DNA of 64,000 bases. Origin: Prado023 sp963706875. GTDB taxonomy: Bacteria > Actinomycetota > Actinomycetes > S36-B12 > CAIYMF01. How positions within the stretch are numbered: the stretch's first letter is position 1; each line of letters opens with the position of its first letter. Below, in pieces: positions 42,467 to 53,069 of the stretch. The notes beneath the pieces are model-generated. The model was not told where the DNA came from. It worked only from the letters and a program-made list of their open reading frames with translations, and did not search any database. Position numbers and translations under genes: made by a program. The stretch is from assembly GCA_963706875.1 (NCBI GenBank), contig CAVPNW010000021.1:248001-312000 (forward strand). Direction: 5' to 3'.

Positions 42467-42781
42467 TGCGGACTCCTCGGTGATTGTTCACAGAACGTAC
42501 TCAAACGGGCATCTGCCCTGAGCATGACACCGAGACCCATGACTCATCAACACGGGGAGGACATTTTGGCAGAGCATTCCTCCGCTCGGGCGCAACGCCA
42601 CGCCGGGCGGTGGCGGGCCGGTCGTGGGACAAACGTCCCGGCACCGTGACGATGAGACGGGCACGTGACCCAGCGTGCGGGTACTATGTCCCCGATCACG
42701 CTTCGGCAGCGGGGCGTGGATGATGTGTCACGCCGGAGCACACGCACCGCCCGGGATCGCACCGGAGGAGGGGGTCGAGCC
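42467..42781. other. Divergent intergenic region between bldC and the DUF3073 gene
   Basis: This 315-base stretch without a gene must hold both promoters. TACTAT at 42682-42687 is a good -10 box for the DUF3073 gene, about 95 bases before its start, but no matching -35 is seen. The bldC side includes TTGAGT at about 42510 without a convincing -10. No hairpins or repeats stand out. Confidence 0.4.
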
Positions 42782-43012
42782 ATGGGGCGCGGCCGAGCCA
42801 AGGCCAAGCAGACGAAGGTCGCCCGCCAGTTGAAGTACGGCGGCCCGACCACGGACCTGGAGCGACTCCAGGCCGAGCTCGCAGGGGCAACCCCCTCTGA
42901 GTCCGACGATGGTGACGACCTCACCGAGGACTCCGACTACGACGATCCCTACGCGAAGTACGTGGAGGACGACGAGGACGAGGACGACGAGGGATCGCCC
43001 AGCAGCCGCTGA
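42782..43012 (+). CDS. DUF3073 family protein
   Basis: The 76-residue protein has a basic head, GRGRAKAKQTKVARQLKYGG, and a very acidic tail (SDYDDPYAKYVEDDEDEDDE). This charge-split layout is characteristic of DUF3073, found throughout actinobacteria with no known role. A GGAGG box lies ahead of ATG 42782. The gene sits beside purM, as in many relatives, but on the opposite strand. Confidence 0.92.
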   Translation: MGRGRAKAKQTKVARQLKYGGPTTDLERLQAELAGATPSESDDGDDLTEDSDYDDPYAKYVEDDEDEDDEGSPSSR

Positions 43013-43109
43013 CGCGGGGACGGGGCCACCTCAACTGCGCCGCCACGCGGCCGGGCCGTCCCGCATGTCGTCGCGCACATGTGTCGCCGGACGGTGGACC
43101 AACGTGCGC

Positions 43110-44234
43110 TCAGCCGTGCTCGCCCACCAGGGTCACCGTTCCGCCCACCCCACCCTTGGCCGGCGAGTCCGAGGAGTCGCCCGACGAGGCTGCCCGGACG
43201 TGTCCGCACACCCAGGCGGGAACCCCGCGGGACGCCAGGCGGCGGACACCGGCGGCGACCGCATCGGGTGCCATCACGGCAACCATGCCCAGGCCCTCGT
43301 TGAACGTCTTCTCCCGCTCGGAGAGGGAGACTCCGCCGAGCTCGCCGATCAGGCTGAAGATCGGCGGGGGGGTCCAGGATGCCCGCACGATCTCCCCGTG
43401 CATTCCGCTGGGCAGGATCCGCGCGACGTTGGCCGCGATCCCGCCACCGGTGATGTGCGACACCGCGTGCACCCCACCGGCGGAGATCAGGTCCAGGATG
43501 TCGAGGGTGTAGATCCGGGTCGGCTCGAGCAGCTCCTCCCCGAGGGAGCGACCCAGCTCGGGAACGTGCCGGTCCAGGGCCCAACCGGCCCGGTCGAACA
43601 GGACGTGGCGGGCCAACGAGTAGCCGTTGGAGTGCAAGCCGCTGGAGGCCATCGCCACCAGGACGTCACCCTCACGGACCCGGTCCGGTCCGAGCAGATC
43701 GTCGGCCTCGACCACGCCCGTCCCGGCGCCGGCGACGTCGTACTCGTCGGGCGCAAGCAGGCCCGGGTGCTCGGCGGTCTCGCCACCGACCAGCGCGACC
43801 CCAGCGCGGCGGCAGCCCTCGGCGATGCCCGTGACGATCGCTGCCACGCGCTCGGGGACCACGCTGCCCACCGCGATGTAGTCGGTCATGAACAGCGGCT
43901 CGGCGCCGCACACCACCAGGTCGTCGACGACCATCGCGACCAGGTCGATCCCGATGGTGTCGTGGACGTCCATCCGGCGAGCGACGTCGACCTTGGTGCC
44001 GACCCCGTCGGTGGAGGTCGCCAGGAGCGGCCGGCGGAACCGCGTGAGCGCGGAGGCATCGAAGAGTCCGGCGAACCCACCCACACCGCCGACGACCTCC
44101 GGGCGCTGGGCGCGGGCGATCGCCGAGCGCATCAGCTCGACGGCACGCTCGCCGGCCTCGACGTCCACGCCGGCCGCGGCGTACGTGGCCCCTGCGGCGC
44201 CGACGTGGCCCGCCGGGTCGCTCGTGGAACTCAC
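43110..44234 (-). CDS. purM: Phosphoribosylformylglycinamidine cyclo-ligase (AIR synthetase)
   Basis: The protein (374 residues from GTG 44234) has ATYAAAGVDVEAGERAVEL, STDGVGTKVDVA, GGETAEHPGLL and GGGIAANVARILP, the PurM hallmarks. It closes the imidazole ring of AIR using ATP. GTG 44234 has AGGAGG upstream; GTG 44267 would give a 4-base overlap with the purF stop and 11 more residues. The C-terminus carries a longer Ser/Gly/Asp-rich insertion (SSGDSSDSPAKGGVGG) before the final strand. Confidence 0.94.
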   Translation of the reverse strand: MSSTSDPAGHVGAAGATYAAAGVDVEAGERAVELMRSAIARAQRPEVVGGVGGFAGLFDASALTRFRRPLLATSTDGVGTKVDVARRMDVHDTIGIDLVAMVVDDLVVCGAEPLFMTDYIAVGSVVPERVAAIVTGIAEGCRRAGVALVGGETAEHPGLLAPDEYDVAGAGTGVVEADDLLGPDRVREGDVLVAMASSGLHSNGYSLARHVLFDRAGWALDRHVPELGRSLGEELLEPTRIYTLDILDLISAGGVHAVSHITGGGIAANVARILPSGMHGEIVRASWTPPPIFSLIGELGGVSLSEREKTFNEGLGMVAVMAPDAVAAGVRRLASRGVPAWVCGHVRAASSGDSSDSPAKGGVGGTVTLVGEHG

Positions 44235-44263
44235 AGGGCGACCACCTCCTGGGCCTCCAGACG

Positions 44264-45733
44264 TCACGGGGCGGCCACCTCCTCAGCCTCCAGGAGGTAC
44301 TTGCCCAACAGCTCGGGCTCGGGAAGGGCGATCGGGTACACGCCGTCGAAGCACGCCCGGCACAGGTTCTCCGCCCCGAGGCTGGTGGCGTCGGTCAGGC
44401 CCTCCAGGGAGACGTACCCCAGGGAGTCCGCACCCAGGGAGGCGCGGATCTGCTCGACCGTGCGGTCGTTGGCGATGAGCTCGGTGCGGGTCGCGAAGTC
44501 GATCCCGTAGAAGCAGGGCCACAGCACCGGCGGGCTGGAGATCCGCACGTGCACCTCGGCGGCACCGGACTCACGCAGCATCCGGACGATTGCCCGCTGG
44601 GTGTTGCCCCGGACGATCGAGTCGTCCACGACCACGAGGCGCTTGCCCTCGATGACGTCGCGCAGGGGGTTCAGCTTCAGCCGGATGCCCAGCTGGCGGA
44701 TGGTCTGTGAGGGCTGGATGAACGTGCGCCCGACGTAGGCGTTCTTCACCAGCCCCTGCGCGAACGGGATGCCGCTGGCCTGCGCATAGCCGACCGCAGC
44801 TGGAGTCCCTGACTCCGGGGTGGGGATGACCAGGTCGGCCTCGACGGGGTGCTCGCGGTACAGCGTGCGGCCGATCTCCACGCGGGTGGCGTGCACGCTG
44901 CGGTCGGAGATCCGGGTGTCCGGCCGGGCGAGGTAGACGAACTCGAACAGGCACCCCTTGGGCTCCGCGGGGGCGAACCGATCGCTGCGCAGGCCGCGCT
45001 CGTCGATCGCGATCACCTCACCGGGCTCGACCTCGCGCACGAACGTCGCTCCGACGATGTCCAGGGCTGCGGACTCCGAGGCCACGACCCAGCCGCCGCG
45101 CTCCAGCCTGCCGATCACGAGCGGCCGGATGCCCTGCGGGTCCCGGGCTGCGTACAGCGTGGTGTCGTCCATGAACACCAGGCTGAAGGCCCCGCGCACG
45201 TGCGGCAGCTCGTCGACCGCGGCCGTCAGCATCGACTCGCCCTGGTGGGCGGCCAGCAGCGCGGTGAGCAGCTCGGTGTCGGACGTGGAGTGCATCAGCG
45301 TGCCCAGGGGCAGGACCCCGGACCGGGTCTCGGCATCCGCGACCCGTTCGGCGAGCTCGTGGGTGTTCGTCAGGTTGCCGTTGTGGCCCAGCGCCAGGTG
45401 GCCGGTGGCGGTCGAGCGGAACGTCGGCTGCGCGTTCTCCCAGACACTGGACCCCGTCGTGGAGTAGCGGCAGTGGCCGATGGCCACGTGGCCCTGAAGC
45501 GAGGCCAGCACGCCCTCGGTGAAGACCTGGGAGACCAGGCCCATCTCCTTGTAGACCATGATCTGGTGGCCGTCACTGACGGCCATGCCTGCCGACTCCT
45601 GGCCCCTGTGCTGCAGCGCGTACAGGCCGAAGTACGTGAGCTTGGCGACCTCCTCGTCGCGCGCCCACACACCGAAGACGCCGCACGCGTCCTGCGGCCC
45701 CTGATCGTGGGGGTCGAGCTCGTGGGTGAGCAT
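44264..45733 (-). CDS. purF: Amidophosphoribosyltransferase
   Basis: The 489-residue protein has a short propeptide ending at the N-terminal nucleophile cysteine in QDACGVFGVWA. The glutaminase part contains HRGQESAGM and GHCRYSTTG, and the PRPP loop is VVVDDSIVRGNTQ. Cysteines including PCFYGID and LCRACFDGVYP fit the B. subtilis-type iron-sulfur form. It catalyses the committed step of purine synthesis. The start ATG 45733 lacks a strong ribosome site; GTG 45751 is an alternative. purM follows directly. Confidence 0.95.
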   Translation of the reverse strand: MLTHELDPHDQGPQDACGVFGVWARDEEVAKLTYFGLYALQHRGQESAGMAVSDGHQIMVYKEMGLVSQVFTEGVLASLQGHVAIGHCRYSTTGSSVWENAQPTFRSTATGHLALGHNGNLTNTHELAERVADAETRSGVLPLGTLMHSTSDTELLTALLAAHQGESMLTAAVDELPHVRGAFSLVFMDDTTLYAARDPQGIRPLVIGRLERGGWVVASESAALDIVGATFVREVEPGEVIAIDERGLRSDRFAPAEPKGCLFEFVYLARPDTRISDRSVHATRVEIGRTLYREHPVEADLVIPTPESGTPAAVGYAQASGIPFAQGLVKNAYVGRTFIQPSQTIRQLGIRLKLNPLRDVIEGKRLVVVDDSIVRGNTQRAIVRMLRESGAAEVHVRISSPPVLWPCFYGIDFATRTELIANDRTVEQIRASLGADSLGYVSLEGLTDATSLGAENLCRACFDGVYPIALPEPELLGKYLLEAEEVAAP

Positions 45734-45821
45734 CCCATCGCCGCGCGGCACGAGGTGAAGTCTAGGTGCCCGGGCCGGCTCCGGTGAACGCCGCGGCCGT
45801 GTGGGCGTAGCCTCGGGTCCC

Positions 45822-46730
45822 GTGCCCGCTGCTCGGATGCCTGTCCTGCTCGTGGTGGCCGCCGGCGTGCTGTTCGGGACCGCGGGCACGGCGCAGGCCC
45901 TGGGCCCGACCGGAAGCACGCCGCTGGGGGTGGGGATCCTCCGGATCGTGGTCGGTGCGGCCGCCCTGCTGCTCGCGATGCCCCTGCTCGGGTCGTCGCC
46001 CCGCAGTCTCGTCGCGCTCTGGCGCACCCCCGCGATGCTGGTCACCGCGTGCACGGCCGGGGCATACCAGTTGTTCTTCTTCGCCGGGGTCAGCAGGGCC
46101 GGGGTGGCGCTCGGCACGCTGGTCGCGGTGGGCAGTGCGCCGCTGTTCGCCGGGCTCGTCGGCTGGGCCGTCCTGAAGCACCGTCCGACGCTGGGCTGGC
46201 TGGTTGCGACCCTGGTGTGCCTCGTGGGCCTGGGCCTGCTCACGGCACCGGGCCTGACCGGGGGCAGCGCCGTCGGGTTCCTCCTGGCCCTGGGGGCAGG
46301 GTTGTGCATCGCCGGGTACAACGTGGCCGCGAGGATCCAACTCGATCGGGGCGTGGGAGCGCTCGAGGTGCCCACCGGCAGTTTCGTCCTCGGCGGGGCA
46401 CTCCTGCTGCCACTGCTGGCCACCCAGCCGATGTCGTGGCTGGCGACCCCGTCCGGCGCCGCGATGGCCCTCTACCTCGGCGTGGCCACGATGGGCCTGG
46501 CCAACGTGCTGCTGACGCGCGGAATGCGGACCCTGACCCCGGGTCCGGCAACCACGCTGATGCTCACCGACCCCGTCGTGGCCACCGTGCTCGGCGTGGT
46601 CGTCCTCGGCGAGACGTTGGTGGCGGTGGAGATCGTCGGCGTGCTGGTGATCCTGACCGGGCTCTTCCTGCAGGGCGCGCTGGCCAGCCGCAGGTCCCCC
46701 GAGGAGTCGGAGCCGGTCCCCGTCCTGTGA
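45822..46730 (+). CDS. EamA/DMT-superfamily transporter
   Basis: The 302-residue protein has ten hydrophobic segments arranged as two five-helix EamA repeats. The first begins VLLVVAAGVLFGTAGTAQAL and the second VGFLLALGAGLCIAGYNVAA. The second repeat ends GETLVAVEIVGVLVILTGLF. The family exports amino acids or other metabolites; substrate unknown. GTG 45822 or ATG 45837 could be the start. It is divergent from purF. Confidence 0.85.
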   Translation: MPAARMPVLLVVAAGVLFGTAGTAQALGPTGSTPLGVGILRIVVGAAALLLAMPLLGSSPRSLVALWRTPAMLVTACTAGAYQLFFFAGVSRAGVALGTLVAVGSAPLFAGLVGWAVLKHRPTLGWLVATLVCLVGLGLLTAPGLTGGSAVGFLLALGAGLCIAGYNVAARIQLDRGVGALEVPTGSFVLGGALLLPLLATQPMSWLATPSGAAMALYLGVATMGLANVLLTRGMRTLTPGPATTLMLTDPVVATVLGVVVLGETLVAVEIVGVLVILTGLFLQGALASRRSPEESEPVPVL

Positions 46731-46800
46731 CGGCGCCCCGACGCGTTCGCCGCCAGTCAGCGGGCCGGGTCCGGGGGCCGGAGTCAGGGAGTATTGGGGC

Positions 46801-47238
46801 ATGGCACGCCCCCGGATCCCCGACGCTGACGGCTTGGCGGCTGTCCGGGCGTGTGTCACCCCCGTCGGCCCGGATCTGCCGGACCTGCCGCACCGGCCGC
46901 CCGAACCCGGCGTCGCGCACCAGCCCGAGCACCCGGACCTGCGACCGGACCGGGCTACTCAACGACTGGCCGTTCGGTACACCCTCCAACTGCTGACCGA
47001 CCGCGCGCCCGGGCATTCCGTGGAGGTCCGGATCCCGCCCTTCGCAGCCGTTCAGGCGATCCCGGGCCCGGTGCACCGCCGCGGCACACCGTCCGCGGTG
47101 GTCGAGATGGACGCACCGACGTGGCTCGCCCTGGCCACCGGCGCGCTCTCCTGGGCACAGGCGAAGGCCGCCGGACAGATCCGGGCCAGTGGCGAGCGCG
47201 CGGACCTCACCGAGTGGCTCCCCCTGGTCACCACGTGA
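46801..47238 (+). CDS. Sterol carrier family (SCP2-like) protein
   Basis: The 145-residue protein has a variable Pro-rich head and then LAVRYTLQLLTDRAPGHSVE, VRIPPFAAVQAIPG and MDAPTWLALATGALSWAQAK, matching the bacterial SCP2-like family that often lies beside purF in actinobacteria. The fold binds hydrophobic ligands in other members; the bacterial role is not established. Confidence 0.78.
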   Translation: MARPRIPDADGLAAVRACVTPVGPDLPDLPHRPPEPGVAHQPEHPDLRPDRATQRLAVRYTLQLLTDRAPGHSVEVRIPPFAAVQAIPGPVHRRGTPSAVVEMDAPTWLALATGALSWAQAKAAGQIRASGERADLTEWLPLVTT

Positions 47239-47282
47239 TCGCAGCCGTCGAGTCGACGACATCCGACTCGGCCTCGTCGGGC

Positions 47283-47984
47283 TCACACGTTGCCGACGAT
47301 GAGCGCGACACCGCCGAACGCAGCCACCCCCAGGACCGCGAGTCGAGCCGCGTGCTCGGGTATGCGGGGAGCGAGCCACATGCCCAGCACCGTGCCGATC
47401 ACGAGCGCGGCGACCATCCACGGGTCGGGCCAGGTGAGCCCCACGACGGCCACTGTGACGATCCCCTGAACCAGGAAGAACGCCTGCAGGCTGGCGCGGG
47501 ACTCCGGCGGATCCCACCCGGCGTTCGCCGCGTACAGCCCGACCGGAGGGCCGCCCACCCCGCCGATCACGTTCAGGGTGGCGCTGGCGATCCCGGTCCC
47601 GACAGCCCCGGGAAGGGACACGAGCCGAGACCACGTGAGCCCTCGCCAGAGCGCGGCGACACCCACGATGACGGCGACGCCCGCGGCGACGGCCACCGTC
47701 GCGGTGTCCATGCCCTCGAGCAGGGCCGCAACGACCGGCGTCGCCAGGAGGGTGGGGACCAGCAGCGTCGCGGTGTCGCGCACCCGAACGCGCCGCCAAT
47801 GTCCGACCAGGGGCAGCACCGAGGCAAGCGCACCCAGAAGGACCACGACGGCCACGCCCTGACTCGGCCCCAGCAGGGCGATCAGGGCCGGCGCCGCCAC
47901 GAGGGCGAACCCGAGCCCGGTCACCGACTGAGCCAGGCCACCCAGGGCAACCCCGGCGACGGCGACGACGAACAGCGGTTCCAC
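47283..47984 (-). CDS. TSUP family transporter (TauE/SafE)
   Basis: From GTG 47984, with AGGA upstream, the 233-residue product has seven or eight membrane segments. The first is LFVVAVAGVALGGLAQSVTG, with the TSUP-type GLGFALVAAPAL following. The second half has ASATLNVIGGVGGPPVGLYA, the conserved second repeat. The family moves sulfite, sulfoacetate or related anions. The gene is convergent with the sterol-carrier gene. Confidence 0.85.
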   Translation of the reverse strand: MEPLFVVAVAGVALGGLAQSVTGLGFALVAAPALIALLGPSQGVAVVVLLGALASVLPLVGHWRRVRVRDTATLLVPTLLATPVVAALLEGMDTATVAVAAGVAVIVGVAALWRGLTWSRLVSLPGAVGTGIASATLNVIGGVGGPPVGLYAANAGWDPPESRASLQAFFLVQGIVTVAVVGLTWPDPWMVAALVIGTVLGMWLAPRIPEHAARLAVLGVAAFGGVALIVGNV

Positions 47985-48175
47985 AGGGGGAGTCCTATCA
48001 GGTGCCGGCGGCCGACGACGCACACCGCCGCGCCGCACCCCCGGGCCACTGCCCCCGCCCGCCCACACTGCGATCCCCACGCTTGCCCCGCACCGATCTG
48101 CTCCCGGGATTCGGGACGCGGATCGTGCAGAGGCAAGCCGATCGCAGCATCGTTGCGCAAGCGGCGGGGTGGTGG

Positions 48176-48751
48176 TCAGCCGACTGCTCGACGGCCCTCG
48201 GCGGCGGCCGACACGATCTTCTCGATCCGGGCGGCGCGGGTCTCGGGACGCTTGGCGCTGATCACGAAGTACAGGGCCTGCTTGCGGGCTCCCGGCGGCA
48301 TCTCGTCGAAGAACTCGCGCGCGGCCGGCACCTCGTCGAGCGCCGAGGCCAGATCCTCGGGCACCTCGAGGCGTTCCACGGAGTCCAGGATCTCCCACGA
48401 GCCGTTGCCCCTGGCGACCTCGACCGCGCGCAGCCCACGCTCGGTCATCAGGCCCGCGGGAATCAACCGGGACAGCCGCTCCTTGTTGCTCGCCGACCAG
48501 GTCGAGGTCGGCTTGCGCGGGGTGAGCAGCTGCAGCCCGAACCGCTCGTCGCGTGTCCGGACCGTGGAGTCGATCCAACCGAAGCACAGGGCCTCCTCCA
48601 CGACATCGTCGTAGGTTGGCGCCGGATGATCGTTGCCCCGCCTGGGCATGAGCAGCCAGATCCCCGGAGATGTGTCCGCATTGGCAGCCAGCCACTGCCG
48701 CCATTCCGCGCGCGAGGTGACCAGCACCTGCTCCAGGTCATCGAGGCCCAT
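48176..48751 (-). CDS. YdeI/OmpD-associated family protein
   Basis: From ATG 48751 the product is 191 residues: EWRQWLAANADTSPGIWLLM, YDDVVEEALCFGWIDSTVRT and the C-terminal FFDEMPPGARKQALYFVISA, with RAARIEKIVSAAAEGRRA. This is the DUF1905/YdeI-like layout reported for bacteriocin or peptide tolerance in enterics. Function in actinobacteria is unknown. An earlier ATG at 48778 is possible; neither has a clear ribosome site. Confidence 0.8.
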   Translation of the reverse strand: MGLDDLEQVLVTSRAEWRQWLAANADTSPGIWLLMPRRGNDHPAPTYDDVVEEALCFGWIDSTVRTRDERFGLQLLTPRKPTSTWSASNKERLSRLIPAGLMTERGLRAVEVARGNGSWEILDSVERLEVPEDLASALDEVPAAREFFDEMPPGARKQALYFVISAKRPETRAARIEKIVSAAAEGRRAVG

Positions 48752-48809
48752 GGCCGATGATGGTCGCACGGGCGGCACAACGGCGCACTTCCCAATCCGA
48801 GCCGACGTC

Positions 48810-48915
48810 GGGGTGGACAGCGCGCATTCCCGGCCACTTCGCGGTGGCCGCGCGCGTTGGCGGCCACATGCGGCCGGGAACGCCCACTGGCTCAGGGAAG
48901 TGGCCGGGTACGCGC
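48810..48915. repeat. Intergenic palindromic element, family 2 copy B
   Basis: The 106-bp element opens with GGGGTGGACAG and CGCGCATTCCCGGCCA, has GGCCACATGCGG and GGAACGCCC inside, and closes with GTGGCCGGGTACGCGC. It matches copy A (24761-24868) block by block. It lies in the 192-base gap before the purL end, starting 28 bases past the purL stop. Confidence 0.75.
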
Positions 48916-48943
48916 AGCGCGATCGGGTGCGACGTCGGCAGGC

Positions 48944-51240
<2,297 letters not shown>

Positions 51241-51244
<4 letters not shown>

Positions 51245-51948
51245 GCGTGGGCCCCCTGTGCGGCTCCGGCCATCGACCCGCCGCCGGCGAGGTGGGCCAG
51301 GATCGAGGTGAAGAAGCCCAGGCCGTCGGTTCCGGGGCCGGTCAGGGCCTCCACCGCGTGCTCCGGGTGCGGCATCAGGCCCACCACGTTGCCGGCCTCG
51401 TTGCAGATGCCGGCGATGTTGCGCTGAGAGCCGTTGGGGTTGACCCCGGCGTAGTAGGCGATGACCCGGCCCTCGGCCTCCAGCGCGTCGAGGGTGGCCT
51501 CGTCGGCCTGGAAGCGCCCCTCGCCGTTCTTCAGCGGGACGACGATGCGCTCCCCGGCCTCGTAGTCCCGCGTCCACGGCGTGGCCGCGTTGGCGATCTC
51601 GAGCTCCTGGTCGCGGCACACGAAGTGCAGCCCGGAGTTGCGGGTCAGGGCACCGGGGAGCAGGTGGGACTCGCACAGGATCTGGAAGCCGTTGCAGATG
51701 CCCAGCACCGGCAGCCCACCCCTGGCGGCGTCGATGATCGAGCCCATCGCGGGGGCGAACCGGCTGATGGCCCCGCAGCGCAGGTAGTCGCCGTAGGAGA
51801 AGCCACCTGGCAGGACCACCGCGTCCACTGCGTGCAGGTCGGCATCGGCATGCCACAGGGCCACCGACTCACCGCCGGCGATCCGCACGGCGCGCGCGGC
51901 ATCCTTGTCGTCGAGCGACCCGGGGAAGGTCACAACGCCGATGCGCAT
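51241..51948 (-). CDS. purQ: Phosphoribosylformylglycinamidine synthase, glutaminase subunit PurQ
   Basis: The 235-residue class I glutaminase has the nucleophile in VLGICNGFQIL and the His-Glu pair in LMPHPEHAVEAL. The start MRIGVVTFPGSLDDKDAARA is typical. It feeds ammonia to PurL. Its ATG shares one base with the purS stop (TGATG). Confidence 0.96.
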
Positions 51949-52361
51949 CAGGCCTTCTCCACCGCGGCCGGGGCCTCGACGTCGACCGGGCGGGACCCAC
52001 CGCCACAGCCGTCGCCGCCGCAGGCGCACCCGCCCCCCTCCGCAGAGGCCTCCGCTTCAGCCGAACCCTCGGCTGTGGGTTCGCACACGCAGTCGTCGCA
52101 GTCGCAGGCGACCTCGTCGCCCTCCTCGTAGATCTCGTAGTCCTCGATCACAGGGTTGCTCAGCAGCGAGCCGGCGAGCTCGTGGAGGCGCTCGGAGAGC
52201 TCCTCGTCGATCTCGCCGTCGACCTCGATCTCGAAGCGCTTGCCCTGCCGGACGGAGGCGACACCGGTCAGGCCGAGCCGGCCCAGTGCCCCCATCACCG
52301 CCCGGCCCTGCGGGTCGAGGATCTCCGGCTTGAGCATGACGTCGACGACGACGCGGGCCAC
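51948..52361 (-). CDS. purS: Phosphoribosylformylglycinamidine synthase subunit PurS with a cysteine-rich tail
   Basis: GTG 52361 starts a 137-residue protein. Residues 1-80 are normal PurS (ARVVVDVMLKPEILDPQGRA, SVRQGKRFEIEVDG). PurS is usually about 80-85 residues. Here a tail follows with seven cysteines (86, 88, 91, 93 as CDCDDCVC; 112, 114, 118 as CACGGDGC) joined by an Ala/Glu linker, ending APAAVEKA. The tail looks metal-binding but this is inference. A GGAGTAG box lies upstream. It leads the purSQL operon. Confidence 0.9.
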   Translation of the reverse strand: MARVVVDVMLKPEILDPQGRAVMGALGRLGLTGVASVRQGKRFEIEVDGEIDEELSERLHELAGSLLSNPVIEDYEIYEEGDEVACDCDDCVCEPTAEGSAEAEASAEGGGCACGGDGCGGGSRPVDVEAPAAVEKA

Positions 52362-52482
52362 GGCTACTCCTGGGGGTGCGGCGAAATTGCTGGGCACAGC
52401 CTACTTCGACGCGCTCGTTGGCCCGACCAGGCCGGGCCTCGTGGGGACGCGGGCGCCGGGCAGCCGCCCCCCGAGCCGGGGA

Positions 52483-53064
52483 TCAGACCGCGGCTGCCGG
52501 CTCTCCCGACCGGCGACGCCGGATCCGGCGGATCGCCGAGAACGCGAACCACGCGAGCCCGATGAGGAGCCCCAGTGCTATCAAGGGCGCCAGGAGGGCC
52601 GCCAGCGCCAGGCCCAGGGAGAAGCCGTCCTCCACGACGCTGGCGACCGGCCCACCCACCCCGGCCGTGCTGACGTTGATCACCGGCCGCGCGGCGGCCT
52701 TGGTGGAGTGCACGCCCAGCGCCGTCAGCAGCCCGACGACCACCGCGAGGGCCTGTGCCCACTGCCAGTCGGCACCCGCCGCCGAGGCCGCGAAGAGCAC
52801 GGCCCCCGACGCCGGACGGATGAACGTCTGGACCGCATCGTTGACCGAGTCGACCGCCGGGACCTTGTCGGCCAACAGCTCGACCGCCAGCAGGACGCCG
52901 ATGATGATCAGCGCCGGGGTGCTGCCGAGGATGTCATAGGGATCGCCGAAGCTGACGACGTCGAAGCGCACCAGCAGCCCGGCGACCATCAGCGGGATGT
53001 AGGCGTTCAGGCCGGCCGCGACGGCAAGGCCGAGCCCGGTGATGAGGATCGTGGCGCCATCCAT
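52483..53064 (-). CDS. DUF4126 family membrane protein
   Basis: The 193-residue protein has about five membrane helices: ITGLGLAVAAGLNAYIPLMV, then LIIIGVLLAVELLADKVPAV with the family-typical VDSVNDAVQTFIRP, and LAALLAPLIALGLLIGLAWF. A short basic tail follows. Function unknown. AGGAG precedes ATG 53064. The gene begins five bases past the stop of the LCP gene, so the two are one unit. Confidence 0.85.
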   Translation of the reverse strand: MDGATILITGLGLAVAAGLNAYIPLMVAGLLVRFDVVSFGDPYDILGSTPALIIIGVLLAVELLADKVPAVDSVNDAVQTFIRPASGAVLFAASAAGADWQWAQALAVVVGLLTALGVHSTKAAARPVINVSTAGVGGPVASVVEDGFSLGLALAALLAPLIALGLLIGLAWFAFSAIRRIRRRRSGEPAAAV

Positions 53065-53069
53065 GGCAA

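Noticed and set aside
42782..43012. Acidic tail of the DUF3073 protein as a low-complexity artefact
   Set aside because: The basic head with acidic tail is the normal family layout and a GGAGG box precedes the start.
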